Origin: Chloroflexota bacterium
GTDB lineage: Bacteria; Chloroflexota; Anaerolineae; Anaerolineales; Villigracilaceae
Direction: 5' to 3'
NCBI GenBank assembly: GCA_024224815.1
Contig: JAAENC010000350.1
Span: forward strand, 16,425-80,424
DNA length: 64,000 bases
The position numbers and the translations under genes are program-made. The notes under the pieces were generated by a model that saw only the letters and a list, made by a program, of their open reading frames with translations, ran no database searches and was not told the origin of the DNA. Shown here piece after piece: positions 17,882 to 26,146 of this stretch; within the stretch, counting starts at the first letter, position 1; the number at the start of each line of letters is the position of its first letter.

Positions 17882-17919
17882 AGTTTTAGAGAGAGAATAA
17901 TTAGAACTTGAAAAATCAT

Positions 17920-17998
17920 GTCATTGCGAGGAGGGCGATAGCCCGACGCGGCAATCTCCTGCGATGAATGGAGATTGCTTCGCTTCGCTCGCAATGAC
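17920..17998. repeat. Dispersed palindromic repeat, family A copy 2
   Basis: Perfect 11-bp terminal inverted repeats GTCATTGCGAG / CTCGCAATGAC enclose GGCAATCTCC and GGAGATTGCT. This is the best-preserved copy in the window. Confidence 0.85.
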
Positions 17999-18023
17999 GT
18001 AAGTGGTTTTGATAATGTTTATG

Positions 18024-18353
18024 TTAACAATGTGCCTCAAAACAGGTCACGCCCTGCGAGCCGACAGCCGCGCTATGCACCGTATTAGCGGGCAACTCGA
18101 GTCTGTCGCCACTGTGCAGGGTGAGTTCTTGCTTTTCCTCGGGCAAAATAAAAGTGATCGAGCCGCGAAGCACATAAATGATTTTGTGATAAGTGTGCAA
18201 ATGCGGCGCATAAAGGTCATTAGGGTTATTTGACCACGCATAATAGCTTAAACCCTCGTTATGCAAAATCTCTTCAAGCGTTTTTTGTGTGGGCGCTTTC
18301 TCTTTTCCCCAGCGAAGAACTTTTATTTGCTCAAGCGTAGCCATTTTTTGCAC
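18024..18353 (-). CDS. Small cupin-domain protein
   Basis: The 109-residue product is a single conserved beta-barrel: LYAPHLHTYHKIIYVLRGSITFILPEE, then LHSGDRLELPANTVHSAAVGSQG. It has histidines in both cupin motifs, fitting metal binding. GTG 18353 is chosen because it follows the YbaK-like stop directly and AAGGA lies at the end of that gene, indicating coupling. An ATG 9 nt downstream is possible. Confidence 0.85.
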   Translation of the reverse strand: MQKMATLEQIKVLRWGKEKAPTQKTLEEILHNEGLSYYAWSNNPNDLYAPHLHTYHKIIYVLRGSITFILPEEKQELTLHSGDRLELPANTVHSAAVGSQGVTCFEAHC

Positions 18354-18830
18354 CTATTCCTTTTTTGCAAACTCTCCAATCTCTACTTCTTTTAGCACTT
18401 TTTGAAAATCGTGATTTTTCATCATGATAGCAGCGCCTCTTTGTCCGGAGCCAAAAGAAATTTCTTCGGGGATAAATACGTTTTGGTCCGCAAGCAAGCG
18501 TAGTGGATTCGCTAATCCGATGGGTGGGACAGTTCCGATTTCGTAGCCGGTAACACTCTTGACCTCATCTTTGGTCGCCATTGTCATACGTGATCGCCCA
18601 AGATGGGCGCGTAGCGCAGACCAAGAGAGTTGGCTGGGGCCAGCAATCATAACGAGAATAAAATCATCTTTGCCCACCCGAAAAAGGATGCTGCGAATAA
18701 TCTGATTGATGTTTTGGTCGCGTTCTGCGGCGGCTTCTGCTATAGATCTTATTGCCCGCTTATGCCAGAAAACCTGATGTGGGGCATTGAGCGCGGCTAA
18801 AGCAAGTGAGACAGGGGGCGTTATTTTCAT
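18354..18830 (-). CDS. YbaK/aminoacyl-tRNA deacylase-like protein
   Basis: The 158-residue protein fits the YbaK/ProX editing domain that hydrolyses mischarged aminoacyl-tRNA: RSIAEAAAERDQNINQIIRSILFRVGKDDFILVMIAG, then KDEVKSVTGYEIGTVPPIGL and GSGQRGAAIMM. ATG 18830 is chosen because TATAAT ends 6 nt before it and an upstream in-frame start would lie within the -10 box. It is coupled with the cupin gene. Confidence 0.85.
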   Translation of the reverse strand: MKITPPVSLALAALNAPHQVFWHKRAIRSIAEAAAERDQNINQIIRSILFRVGKDDFILVMIAGPSQLSWSALRAHLGRSRMTMATKDEVKSVTGYEIGTVPPIGLANPLRLLADQNVFIPEEISFGSGQRGAAIMMKNHDFQKVLKEVEIGEFAKKE

Positions 18831-18836
18831 GGCTCT

Positions 18837-18842
18837 ATTATA
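18837..18842 (-). promoter_or_regulatory. -10 box 6 nt before the YbaK-like gene (leaderless type)
   Basis: On the - strand TATAAT, preceded by TG, ends exactly 6 nt before ATG 18830, and no ribosome-binding site is present. The -35 is weak. Confidence 0.55.
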
Positions 18843-18939
18843 CATCTAGCAATAGCCCAGAGAAAATCATTGACATCGTTATGGCTTCGTTTTATAGTTA
18901 CTAAACTATTTTGTTCTATATTCAACTTACGGAGGACTA

Positions 18940-19368
18940 ATGTTCGCACTTAATCTATTATCTGAATCCACAAATGAACCTAACCTAAGCTGGCTTTTGT
19001 GGCTGGTTTTAGCCATCTTTTTTGTCATCGTTATCGTTGGCTGGCTTGTGAGCAAGAAAAAAGATGATGCGCCAGTTGCTGCACCCAGTATGCCCGAGAC
19101 ACCTGCCGAGCCTGCTACACCAGATGTTTTGAAGAAATTAGAAGGGATTGGCCCAAAGGTTGAAGGCGTTTTGAACGCAGCCGGTATCACATCCTTTGCT
19201 CAATTAGCAGAAGCAGATGTAGAAAAACTCCGCGAAGTGCTAGCCGCAGCCAAACTTCAAATGATGGACCCCTCCGGCTGGATAGAGCAAGCCGAACTCG
19301 CCGCAAAAGGTGATTGGGATGCGCTTGAAAAATTACAGGATGAGCTAAAGGGCGGTCGCCGATCCTAA
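18940..19368 (+). CDS. Membrane-anchored helix-hairpin-helix protein
   Basis: The 142-residue product has one membrane helix (about 18-38), a Pro/Ala-rich linker, then a helix-hairpin-helix-like domain (LKKLEGIGPKVEGVLNAAGI, about 64-125) ending in a charged tail. The domain resembles the DNA-binding-like DUF4332/HhH segments found in some membrane proteins. GGAGG precedes ATG 18940. Its target is unknown. Confidence 0.75.
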   Translation: MFALNLLSESTNEPNLSWLLWLVLAIFFVIVIVGWLVSKKKDDAPVAAPSMPETPAEPATPDVLKKLEGIGPKVEGVLNAAGITSFAQLAEADVEKLREVLAAAKLQMMDPSGWIEQAELAAKGDWDALEKLQDELKGGRRS

Positions 19369-19388
19369 ATAAGATTTGCTAAAAAATT

Positions 19389-19418
19389 AACCCCGATAAA
19401 GAAATTTATCGGGGTTTT
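19389..19418. terminator. Bidirectional intrinsic terminator
   Basis: Stem AACCCCGATAAA / TTTATCGGGGTT lies between convergent genes. Confidence 0.88.
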
Positions 19419-19442
19419 TCTTTGTTCTGATAAGAAGATGGA

Positions 19443-20579
19443 TTAGGGTGCTTCGATCGCAGCAATTGCCTGGCGCGCTAATTTGGCAATCTCTTTCTCG
19501 TCACGCTTTAGCGTTAACGCTCTTAATTTGGGCAGGGTGCGTGGATCCTTGAGTTTTGTCAGCGCCCGAATTGCCTCTGTGCGCACCTCGATCGTTTCAT
19601 CACTAAGTATTTCCAGTAAGTAGACTATTGCCCGCTCGCCCCCAATTTCTCCCAGTCCCCAAACGGCCTTTTCGCGTATCCATCGACTGGGGTTATTAAG
19701 GGCTTTGTCGAGAATCGGCAAAATACTTTCTCCAAACTCTAGCAGGGCCTCTAGTGCGCTCTCTGCTACATCATAATTCGTATCATAAAATGCCATCTCT
19801 AAGGCATCTATAATTTGCCTTTCTTTTAATGGGCGTAAAAGAGCAATTGCATAGCGGCGTACTGTAGGGTCTTCGGTGTGCATAGCTTCAATGAGCGGGT
19901 CAAGAGCGACTTTCCCAAAAGATGCGATCACATTCATTAGAGTCTTGATTGCATCGCTTCGCCCATACCACCAAAAAGAATCGTGTAGCGCATCTACTAA
20001 ATAGGGGATTGTTTCCGGTGCCCCAATTTCGCCGAGTGTTTGCGCGGCTGCCATGCGAACGTTAATTTCTGCATCATCCAATAGGTCGGCGATATTAAGA
20101 TAGGTCTTTGGCTCACGAAATTTTCCTAGCGCAATAAGGGTGGCGATACGTACATCGGGGTCAGAATCACTGAGCGCAACCAGCAAATGGGGGATAGTCT
20201 CGGTATTTTTGATATTACCCAAGCTATTTGCTGCGCGGATTTGTAGCTTGTAGTTGTCACTTTTAAGAGCAGATAATATCAAAGCAAGAGCATTTGGAGA
20301 TTGAATTTTTTCTAAAATGAAAATGACTTTTTCTTTTGTCGAAAAAGCTGCTCTTTTCAAAGCAATTTCTAAAGCGGGGATAGCTTTTGTGCCTAGTCGG
20401 GCTAAAATCTGAGAGGCTATTTTTTGCAAAGCCTCGTCTTGGCTTTCTAAAGCACTAATCAGTGTAACTGCACCTTCTTCCCCCATCTTCAAAAAGTTGC
20501 GCGCAGCTTGGTCGCGCTTCTTTTTATCTTTACTAGATAATCCTTTCAACAAAGCTTTTTGATTCTTTTTCCAAGCCAT
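19443..20579 (-). CDS. HEAT-repeat (PBS-lyase type) protein
   Basis: The 378-residue protein is built almost entirely of about 31-residue HEAT repeats (for example AIPALEIALKR, PDVRIATLIALGKF, IEVRTEAIRALTKLKDPRTLPKLRAL). It has no signal peptide. Such proteins act as protein-binding scaffolds; the partner cannot be read from the context. GGAGAG precedes the start. Confidence 0.85.
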   Translation of the reverse strand: MAWKKNQKALLKGLSSKDKKKRDQAARNFLKMGEEGAVTLISALESQDEALQKIASQILARLGTKAIPALEIALKRAAFSTKEKVIFILEKIQSPNALALILSALKSDNYKLQIRAANSLGNIKNTETIPHLLVALSDSDPDVRIATLIALGKFREPKTYLNIADLLDDAEINVRMAAAQTLGEIGAPETIPYLVDALHDSFWWYGRSDAIKTLMNVIASFGKVALDPLIEAMHTEDPTVRRYAIALLRPLKERQIIDALEMAFYDTNYDVAESALEALLEFGESILPILDKALNNPSRWIREKAVWGLGEIGGERAIVYLLEILSDETIEVRTEAIRALTKLKDPRTLPKLRALTLKRDEKEIAKLARQAIAAIEAP

Positions 20580-20639
20580 ATTCTCTCCTCTTTCTACTTC
20601 TATTGTACATCGAAAATTTGGTAGTGGTCTTTAAGCAAG

Positions 20640-20742
20640 TGATGATTTTGCGAGCGAAGCGAAGCAATCTCCTTGAACACAGAGTAATTATCCTAAATGA
20701 GACTGCTTCAGCGATAAAGCTGCCTCGCAGATTCATATCATC
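20640..20742. repeat. Dispersed palindromic repeat, family A copy 3
   Basis: Outer arms TGATGA...TGCGAG and CTCGCA...TCATCA enclose GAAGCAATCTCC and GAGACTGCTTC. It lies in the leader of the MBL gene, where a longer reading frame through it is an artefact. Confidence 0.75.
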
Positions 20743-20812
20743 ACTTACTTATGAACGACGACCGAAAATTTTACTATCATGTTATTATCAGGATAGTCAA
20801 TTTTGGAAAAAT

Positions 20813-21559
20813 ATGTCTGTTTATTATCTCAACACTTTTACTTGCAATGCCCGCTTTTTTGCTGACTGGAAAACAGGCCTGCTCTCCCTTTTGGTCGAAA
20901 CAGAGCAAGGACTTGTACTCATTGATACAGGCCTTGGCAAGGCAGAATACGAAAATCCGTCCTCTTTTACACAGGCTTTTCGCGTAGTCGCAGAAATGCC
21001 TTTTAATGCAAACGAAGCTGCTATCACGCAAATTGAGAAAATGGGCTATAAAGCCGAAGATGTGAAGCATATTCTCCTCACACATATGCACTTCGATCAC
21101 GTCAGTGGAATCACCGACTTTCCTCATGCTAAAATCCACATTTTTCGTCAGGAATATGACGCCTTTATGGGAAAGAGACGGAGCTTTTTTGAACTCGCTT
21201 ACGACAAAAGATATATTGCCCATAAGCCCGACGTTCAACTTTATGATGATGTTGGCGAAAAATGGTTTGATTTTGACGCAATTCGTCTTCCTTTTTCTCC
21301 AGAGATGTGGCTGATTCCGCTCAAAGGACATTCGCGCGGGCATTGCGGCGTAGCCATCCAAAAAGCTGATGGCTGGATATTGCACTGCGGCGATGCTGCT
21401 GGAGACTTCCGTAAGGATATTCCCAAATGGGCAATTCGCCTTTTCCTTGGGCCACATGAGCCTCGTTTACGCGCTTTTGGCGAAGCGCACCCTGAAATAA
21501 TGTTAACCGCTTCGCATATGTTTTTAGATTTTTTCGAAGGGAAGAGTAATGACCAATAA
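20813..21559 (+). CDS. MBL-fold metallohydrolase
   Basis: The 248-residue protein has LLTHMHFDHVSG (zinc motif HxHxDH), LKGHSRGHCG and LHCGDAAGDF. It is close to lactonase/glyoxalase-like metallo-beta-lactamase proteins; the substrate is unknown. ATG 20813 is chosen because translation upstream would read through a repeat element. The gene overlaps the downstream kinase by 11 nt, forming an operon with it and hemW. Confidence 0.82.
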   Translation: MSVYYLNTFTCNARFFADWKTGLLSLLVETEQGLVLIDTGLGKAEYENPSSFTQAFRVVAEMPFNANEAAITQIEKMGYKAEDVKHILLTHMHFDHVSGITDFPHAKIHIFRQEYDAFMGKRRSFFELAYDKRYIAHKPDVQLYDDVGEKWFDFDAIRLPFSPEMWLIPLKGHSRGHCGVAIQKADGWILHCGDAAGDFRKDIPKWAIRLFLGPHEPRLRAFGEAHPEIMLTASHMFLDFFEGKSNDQ

Positions 21560-22553
21560 TAAAACTAAGCTTTGGGAAGAGCCCAACTGGCACGATGAAG
21601 TCCATGCCTGGATTCATGCTGTTTTGAAACGAGAGGGCATAACTCTAACGGGTAATATCGGGCAAGAGCATGTTCGTCAATGGTCAAATGTGTTGACCGT
21701 ACCAACCAATGAGGGGACGCTCTATTTCAAAGCCGCTGAACCTGCACTTCACCACGAAGCTGCATTAACAGATGCGCTTGCTCGTTGGGAAGCAAATTTT
21801 GTGCCCGCGCTTCTCGATGTGGATACTGAAAAGAGCTGGTTCTTAATGCGCTCCAGCGGAACACCTTTGCGTACATTCATTAAAGCAGAAAAAAGCTTGC
21901 ATCGCTGGAAAGCTATCTTAGAAGATTTTGTAGCTTTTCAAAAGCGTCTTGCCAGCCGCACCGATGAGCTGATCTTGCTTGGCGCATTTGACCGTCGGCT
22001 TGTCAAACTCCCCGCACTATTTGAAGAATTGATCGTAAAAGAAGATGAAATGCTCCTCGATGAAGACGAGAGCCTGACAAGCGATGAATATGCCCGCCTA
22101 AAAAAATGCGCTCATCTTTTTCAAGAGATGTGTGCTGAATTGTCCTCTTTCAATATTCCAGAAAGCCTTCATCACGACGATTTTCACGATGCCAATGTTT
22201 TTATTCAAAACGACAAACCCATTTTCACCGATTGGGGAGAAAGCGCGGTTACGCATCCATTCTTTACGCTTATTGTTCTGCTAAGGGGCGCAGAAAACTC
22301 GTTAGGGCTTGATGAAAACGCGCCAGAAATAAAAGAATTGACCAGTTATTATCTGGAAAACTGGCAGGACTTTGCTTCTCCCAAAGATTTGACAAGAGCT
22401 GGAGAACTTGCGCTAAAAGTTGGTCTTGTTAACCGAGCACTTACCTGGCAACATGTTATTGCCCATATGGATGATGCAGGTAAAGCCGATTATGCCGTCG
22501 CTGTGCCTTCCTACCTAAAAGATTTTCTCAGTGCCATCGAAAATGACAAATAA
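21549..22553 (+). CDS. Aminoglycoside phosphotransferase-like kinase
   Basis: The 334-residue protein has the APH/choline kinase catalytic loop ESLHHDDFHDANVFI (Asp and Asn) followed by a metal-binding ITDWGE-type segment (PIFTDWGES) near residues 210-235. The N-lobe is poorly conserved. It probably phosphorylates a small molecule; the substrate is unknown. It overlaps both neighbours. Confidence 0.8.
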   Translation: MTNNKTKLWEEPNWHDEVHAWIHAVLKREGITLTGNIGQEHVRQWSNVLTVPTNEGTLYFKAAEPALHHEAALTDALARWEANFVPALLDVDTEKSWFLMRSSGTPLRTFIKAEKSLHRWKAILEDFVAFQKRLASRTDELILLGAFDRRLVKLPALFEELIVKEDEMLLDEDESLTSDEYARLKKCAHLFQEMCAELSSFNIPESLHHDDFHDANVFIQNDKPIFTDWGESAVTHPFFTLIVLLRGAENSLGLDENAPEIKELTSYYLENWQDFASPKDLTRAGELALKVGLVNRALTWQHVIAHMDDAGKADYAVAVPSYLKDFLSAIENDK

Positions 22554-23745
22554 GAACGAATACGCCCTTTATTTTCACATCCCTTTTTGTCGGCATCGCT
22601 GCGCCTATTGCGATTTCACCACCTATGCCGGGCAAGATTCCTTGATTCCCGCTTATGTGGATGCGCTCATTAAGGAGATAGCGCTTGTCGGTGGGAGTTT
22701 AACGGAAAAAGCGTACGCCAAGACAATTTTTTTTGGCGGTGGCACGCCCTCTCTCATGAGCGTTTCGCAATACGCATCCATTTTTTCAGCGATTCGCGAA
22801 AATTTCCACATTAATCCCGATGCTGAAATTGCCCTCGAGGCAAATCCCGGCGCTTTATCGTCCAATTATTTTGATGCTTTGCGAGAAGTTGGCTTCAATA
22901 GAATTAGTTTTGGGGTCCAATCGACACACCCCGATGAACTGAAAATGCTCGAGAGAATTCATTCTTATGATGATGTCTTGACCGCAAATCTTGCCGCTCG
23001 AAAAGCAGGATTCGAAAACCTGAGCTTTGACTTGATCTTTGGCTTGCCGGAACAAACGCTAGAAAAATGGCAGGCTACCGTTAAATTGCTCGCAGGATTG
23101 TCCCCGGAACATCTCTCGTTATATGCGCTAACGCTCGAGCACGGCACTCCCTTTGGGCGCTGGGCAGAGCGCGGGATGCTCCCACTCCCTGACCCCGATC
23201 TGGCTGCCGAAATGTATGAGTGGGCAAGTGAATATCTTGAAAAGGCGGGGTATTTTCAGTACGAAATCTCAAATTGGTCAAAAGCAAAAAGAGAGAGTGA
23301 GCACAATTTGCAGTATTGGCGAAATTTGCCTTATTTGGGCTTTGGCGCGGGTGCGCACGGATATGCCAAGGGCATTCGTTATGCTAATGTTTTACAAATT
23401 CAGTCTTATATAAACGCCTTGGCAAATGGTGTGCCCAAAGATTTTCCGCTTTCTCCCGCAGTAAAGAATTTCCATCCAATCGATATTGAAGGCGAAATGA
23501 ATGAGACAATGATGCTTGGTTTACGCCTGACGAGAGAAGGGGTTTCAAAAAGTGCTTTTCGTGCTCGCTTTGAAGTAGAGATGGAAGTTTTTTTTGAGAC
23601 AGAAATTAATGAGTTGATGAAATATGATCTGCTGGAGTGGGGGCAAAAAGAAATATCCGAAGTTTCAAAAACTTCGGATATTTTGCGGCTGACCAAAAAA
23701 GCCCGCCTTTTAGGTAATCAGGTTTTTCAGCAATTTGTAAAATAA
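22543..23745 (+). CDS. hemW: Radical SAM haem chaperone HemW
   Basis: The 400-residue protein has the radical SAM motif C16-xxx-C20-xx-C23 (PFCRHRCAYCDF), GGGTPS, an EANPG segment, FGLPEQTLEKW, and a C-terminal HemW winged domain (EGEMNETMMLGLRLTREGVS). The family is related to HemN but usually inserts haem. ATG 22543 overlaps the kinase gene end. A 14-bp hairpin lies inside the 3' coding region (23651-23683). Confidence 0.9.
   Translation: MTNKNEYALYFHIPFCRHRCAYCDFTTYAGQDSLIPAYVDALIKEIALVGGSLTEKAYAKTIFFGGGTPSLMSVSQYASIFSAIRENFHINPDAEIALEANPGALSSNYFDALREVGFNRISFGVQSTHPDELKMLERIHSYDDVLTANLAARKAGFENLSFDLIFGLPEQTLEKWQATVKLLAGLSPEHLSLYALTLEHGTPFGRWAERGMLPLPDPDLAAEMYEWASEYLEKAGYFQYEISNWSKAKRESEHNLQYWRNLPYLGFGAGAHGYAKGIRYANVLQIQSYINALANGVPKDFPLSPAVKNFHPIDIEGEMNETMMLGLRLTREGVSKSAFRARFEVEMEVFFETEINELMKYDLLEWGQKEISEVSKTSDILRLTKKARLLGNQVFQQFVK
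23651..23683 (+). repeat. Intragenic 14-bp perfect hairpin in hemW
   Basis: Arms AAATATCCGAAGTT and AACTTCGGATATTT flank a TCAAA loop. It is in frame within hemW, encoding ISEVSKTSDI. The AAATATCC/GGATATTT ends recur in the terminator 70 nt downstream. Confidence 0.7.
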
Positions 23746-23754
23746 GCAGAGAAA

Positions 23755-23789
23755 AAATATCCCTCTCCTGTTTTTAGAGAAGGATATTT
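23755..23789. terminator. Hairpin after hemW
   Basis: Stem AAATATCC-CTCTC / GAGAA-GGATATTT with a T-rich loop lies between hemW (+) and the convergent lipoprotein gene (-). The T-tail is short, so the terminator call is moderate. Confidence 0.55.
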
Positions 23790-23819
23790 GGAAAATGCTG
23801 GGGTATTCTAAATCAATAT

Positions 23820-24902
23820 TTAGTAGAGGCCCGGCTGACAATAACAATCTGGCTCTCCAAACCAAAAGTCTGGGTATTGACAAGTTGGTGGTTGTACACA
23901 CGCGCCTGGCGTGCTAGGTGTATCTTCTTTTGGTGGAGGTTCCGGACTAGGACAAAGCTGTGGTTCATAGCCGTTTGGTTTAAATCCATAGGCCGAGCGA
24001 CATGCGTTGTCGAAAAGATAAAGCTCCCCAAGCGGGTAATTCTTATTGCTTCGTACAGGAGAGCCAGCAACCTCTGCTGTGAAGCGGTCGTTGTAATCTA
24101 GTTTTCCTACATCCCGTAGTCCGGCATCGGAAAGTACGCCAAGCATAAAGGTTCCATCTGTGAGTGATTTCTTGAAAGCAAATTGAATAGTAGCCCTTAT
24201 GCCTGCGTTACTACGAATCCAGGCGAGGTCGGGGTCGTCTCCAATCCCGCGATCAAATATGAGTGTTTCATATCCATCTGTTGTCTCAAGAGGCGCATCA
24301 GAGAGTTCAGCAGAAAGGCCACCAGTATCATGATTCTTGTCTTCAAAAACTTGCACGCTGGTATTTGTCCATTCTGCTGTATAAGGTGGCTGAGCCCAGA
24401 CAATAACATCACCAAAGCCGTCTGCATCGTTATCGATTTCAACACCGTAATTGATTCCGATAGCGTTGTTCGGGTTTCCACTAATTAATTCGATTGAGAT
24501 ATAGTAAAAATCAGCATCCTGGCTCAGATTATAAGTAACAATGTCCATGTCAGAGACATAAGTCATATCTTGCATAAAAGGGCGTTCGAAGCGATTGATG
24601 TTATACGAATCCCCATAAGGCGCTCTTTTTTCAGGGGCAGTGTCTTTTGAAAAAACGTCGTAGATAATACCTCCCGTTGACGTTGATGACGATGGTGTTA
24701 TTATGTGAACGATCTCTGGCGTGTTGGTTACAGGAATTTCTGTTGGTGGTAGAGCTTGAGGGATAAGTGTAGCTGTCGGCAAAACAGGAAGTGCAGCTGG
24801 GGGTGGTGGCGTAGGAGAAGGAGCGAGAAAGGGAAGGCTACAAGATAATGAGGTTAGAGTGAGAGAGAATAAAATCAAAAATACAGTTTTTTTTCTTTTC
24901 AT
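23820..24902 (-). CDS. Lipoprotein with Pro-rich linker and unknown extracellular domain
   Basis: The 360-residue product has a lipoprotein signal (MKRKK, hydrophobic core, lipobox LTSLSC, Cys21) and a Pro/Thr-rich linker (about 25-75). A domain of about 230 residues follows, rich in acidic turns such as GVEIDNDADGFGDV, that may bind calcium. A Pro-rich stretch and a cysteine-rich tail (five Cys) end it. AAAGGAG precedes the start. No family is recognised; a surface location is predicted. Confidence 0.78.
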   Translation of the reverse strand: MKRKKTVFLILFSLTLTSLSCSLPFLAPSPTPPPPAALPVLPTATLIPQALPPTEIPVTNTPEIVHIITPSSSTSTGGIIYDVFSKDTAPEKRAPYGDSYNINRFERPFMQDMTYVSDMDIVTYNLSQDADFYYISIELISGNPNNAIGINYGVEIDNDADGFGDVIVWAQPPYTAEWTNTSVQVFEDKNHDTGGLSAELSDAPLETTDGYETLIFDRGIGDDPDLAWIRSNAGIRATIQFAFKKSLTDGTFMLGVLSDAGLRDVGKLDYNDRFTAEVAGSPVRSNKNYPLGELYLFDNACRSAYGFKPNGYEPQLCPSPEPPPKEDTPSTPGACVQPPTCQYPDFWFGEPDCYCQPGLY

Positions 24903-25110
24903 ACAAAGCTCCTTTTTAATGTCTTATTTCTACTTATTATCCGTTCTTTTTTTTTCAAAGTCAATAGTTTCTTTTGGGGATGCATGCCTCAGGAGTGGAA
25001 TAGCTATCGTAAACACATATCCACACGTTCGACCAGTAAATTTTATTTTTCAAGGATAAATGTTAAGATGCTGAGAGGCTAAGAATGTATAACTTGAAGG
25101 GGTATTTAAA

Positions 25111-25593
25111 TTATTCTTTTTTCTCATAAAGGCATTCGACAATTTCCTGACTGCGGGCGTTAGCAAAGCCTTTGCTTTCTCTAACTACTAGAAAGCCACA
25201 TTTTTCCAACACACGAGATGAGCTAAAGTTGTCTTTTGCTACTCTTGCAAAAATAGGACGTGCTTTGTTGTGCTTTTCAAGGAATTCTTTAAGTGCCCAA
25301 GTGGCAATACCTTGTCCCCAATACTCTTTGCCTAGCCAATAACTGATCTCTGGTTTTCCCTGATTTTCATAGCTCAGGACGCTTCCGGCAACATCTTCTT
25401 TGAAGATAATTGTTTTTATAATGACGGCTTTATTGTTTAGGATTTTCTGCCAATGCGCATTAAAAGTTTTCCTGTTACTTGGGTCTTTGGCAGTAAAAGC
25501 GGCCATCTGATTTGCTTCTTGATCCAATTGGTTTTGGAAAAATATTTCGAGGTCGTCCTTGATAACATTGCGCAGAAAAAGATTGGCAGGCAT
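25111..25593 (-). CDS. GNAT-family N-acetyltransferase
   Basis: The 160-residue protein matches RimJ/RimL-like GNATs: LFLRNVIKDDLEIFFQNQ, GKPEISYWLGKEYWGQGIATWALKEFL (acetyl-CoA loop), then ARVAKDNFSSSRVLEKCGF. It acetylates an unidentified amine or protein N-terminus. It lies 3 nt after the YjbQ-like gene, with AGGGGAA overlapping that gene's end. Confidence 0.88.
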   Translation of the reverse strand: MPANLFLRNVIKDDLEIFFQNQLDQEANQMAAFTAKDPSNRKTFNAHWQKILNNKAVIIKTIIFKEDVAGSVLSYENQGKPEISYWLGKEYWGQGIATWALKEFLEKHNKARPIFARVAKDNFSSSRVLEKCGFLVVRESKGFANARSQEIVECLYEKKE

Positions 25594-25596
25594 ATT

Positions 25597-26016
25597 TTAT
25601 TCCCCTATAATCTGTAGAACTAACTCACGTTGACGAGCGCGATTGTCAAAATCGACAAAGATAATTTGTTGCCATGTTCCCAGCGTGAGGCGACTTTCGG
25701 TAAAGGGAACGGAGAGAGATGGCCCTAATAATGCAGCGCGGACATGGCTGTGCCCGTTGCCATCGTGCCAGCGGGCATTATGTTCATAATGACGATTTGG
25801 ATCAATAATCTCATCGAAAAGACGCTGTAAATCGCTTATGCAACCAGATTCATATTCGATTGTGGTCAGCGCGCTGGTGGCGGAAGGAGCGAAGATGGTT
25901 ACGGTACCATTTTTAAGCTCAGAAGCGAGTATTTGTTGAGTAACCGCATCCGTGATGTCGCGAATATCGCCATCGCCATGTGTTTGGAATTGGAGGGTGA
26001 AGGTTTTTACGGGCAT
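25597..26016 (-). CDS. YjbQ/UPF0047 family protein
   Basis: The 139-residue product carries the family signature: HNARWHDGNGHSHVRAALLGPS, LTLGTWQQIIFVDFDN and the C-terminal R-x-R-x-L-V-L-Q. YjbQ proteins can make thiamin phosphate in assays, but their main role is uncertain. TGGAG precedes the start. Coupled to the GNAT gene. Confidence 0.9.
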   Translation of the reverse strand: MPVKTFTLQFQTHGDGDIRDITDAVTQQILASELKNGTVTIFAPSATSALTTIEYESGCISDLQRLFDEIIDPNRHYEHNARWHDGNGHSHVRAALLGPSLSVPFTESRLTLGTWQQIIFVDFDNRARQRELVLQIIGE

Positions 26017-26088
26017 AGCTTTTCTCCAGTTATGGGTTTTGGATTGCTGTTCTAAGCGAATTTGAGTGAAATTTGTTTTGGTAATAAA

Positions 26089-26133
26089 AAAGGCTGAAAA
26101 GTCCCCTGAACTTTTCAGCCTTCAACTTTAAAC
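26089..26133 (-). terminator. Terminator of fhs
   Basis: Stem AAGGCTGAAAAG / CTTTTCAGCCTT with A/T flanks lies 14 nt beyond the fhs stop on the - strand. Confidence 0.88.
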
Positions 26134-26146
26134 CTTCTAACTTAAT

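Noticed and set aside
20603-20812. A longer reading frame upstream of the MBL gene that would add 70 residues.
   Set aside because: It translates family A repeat sequence (20640-20742), lacks a ribosome-binding site, and MBL-family alignment starts at about MSVYYL.
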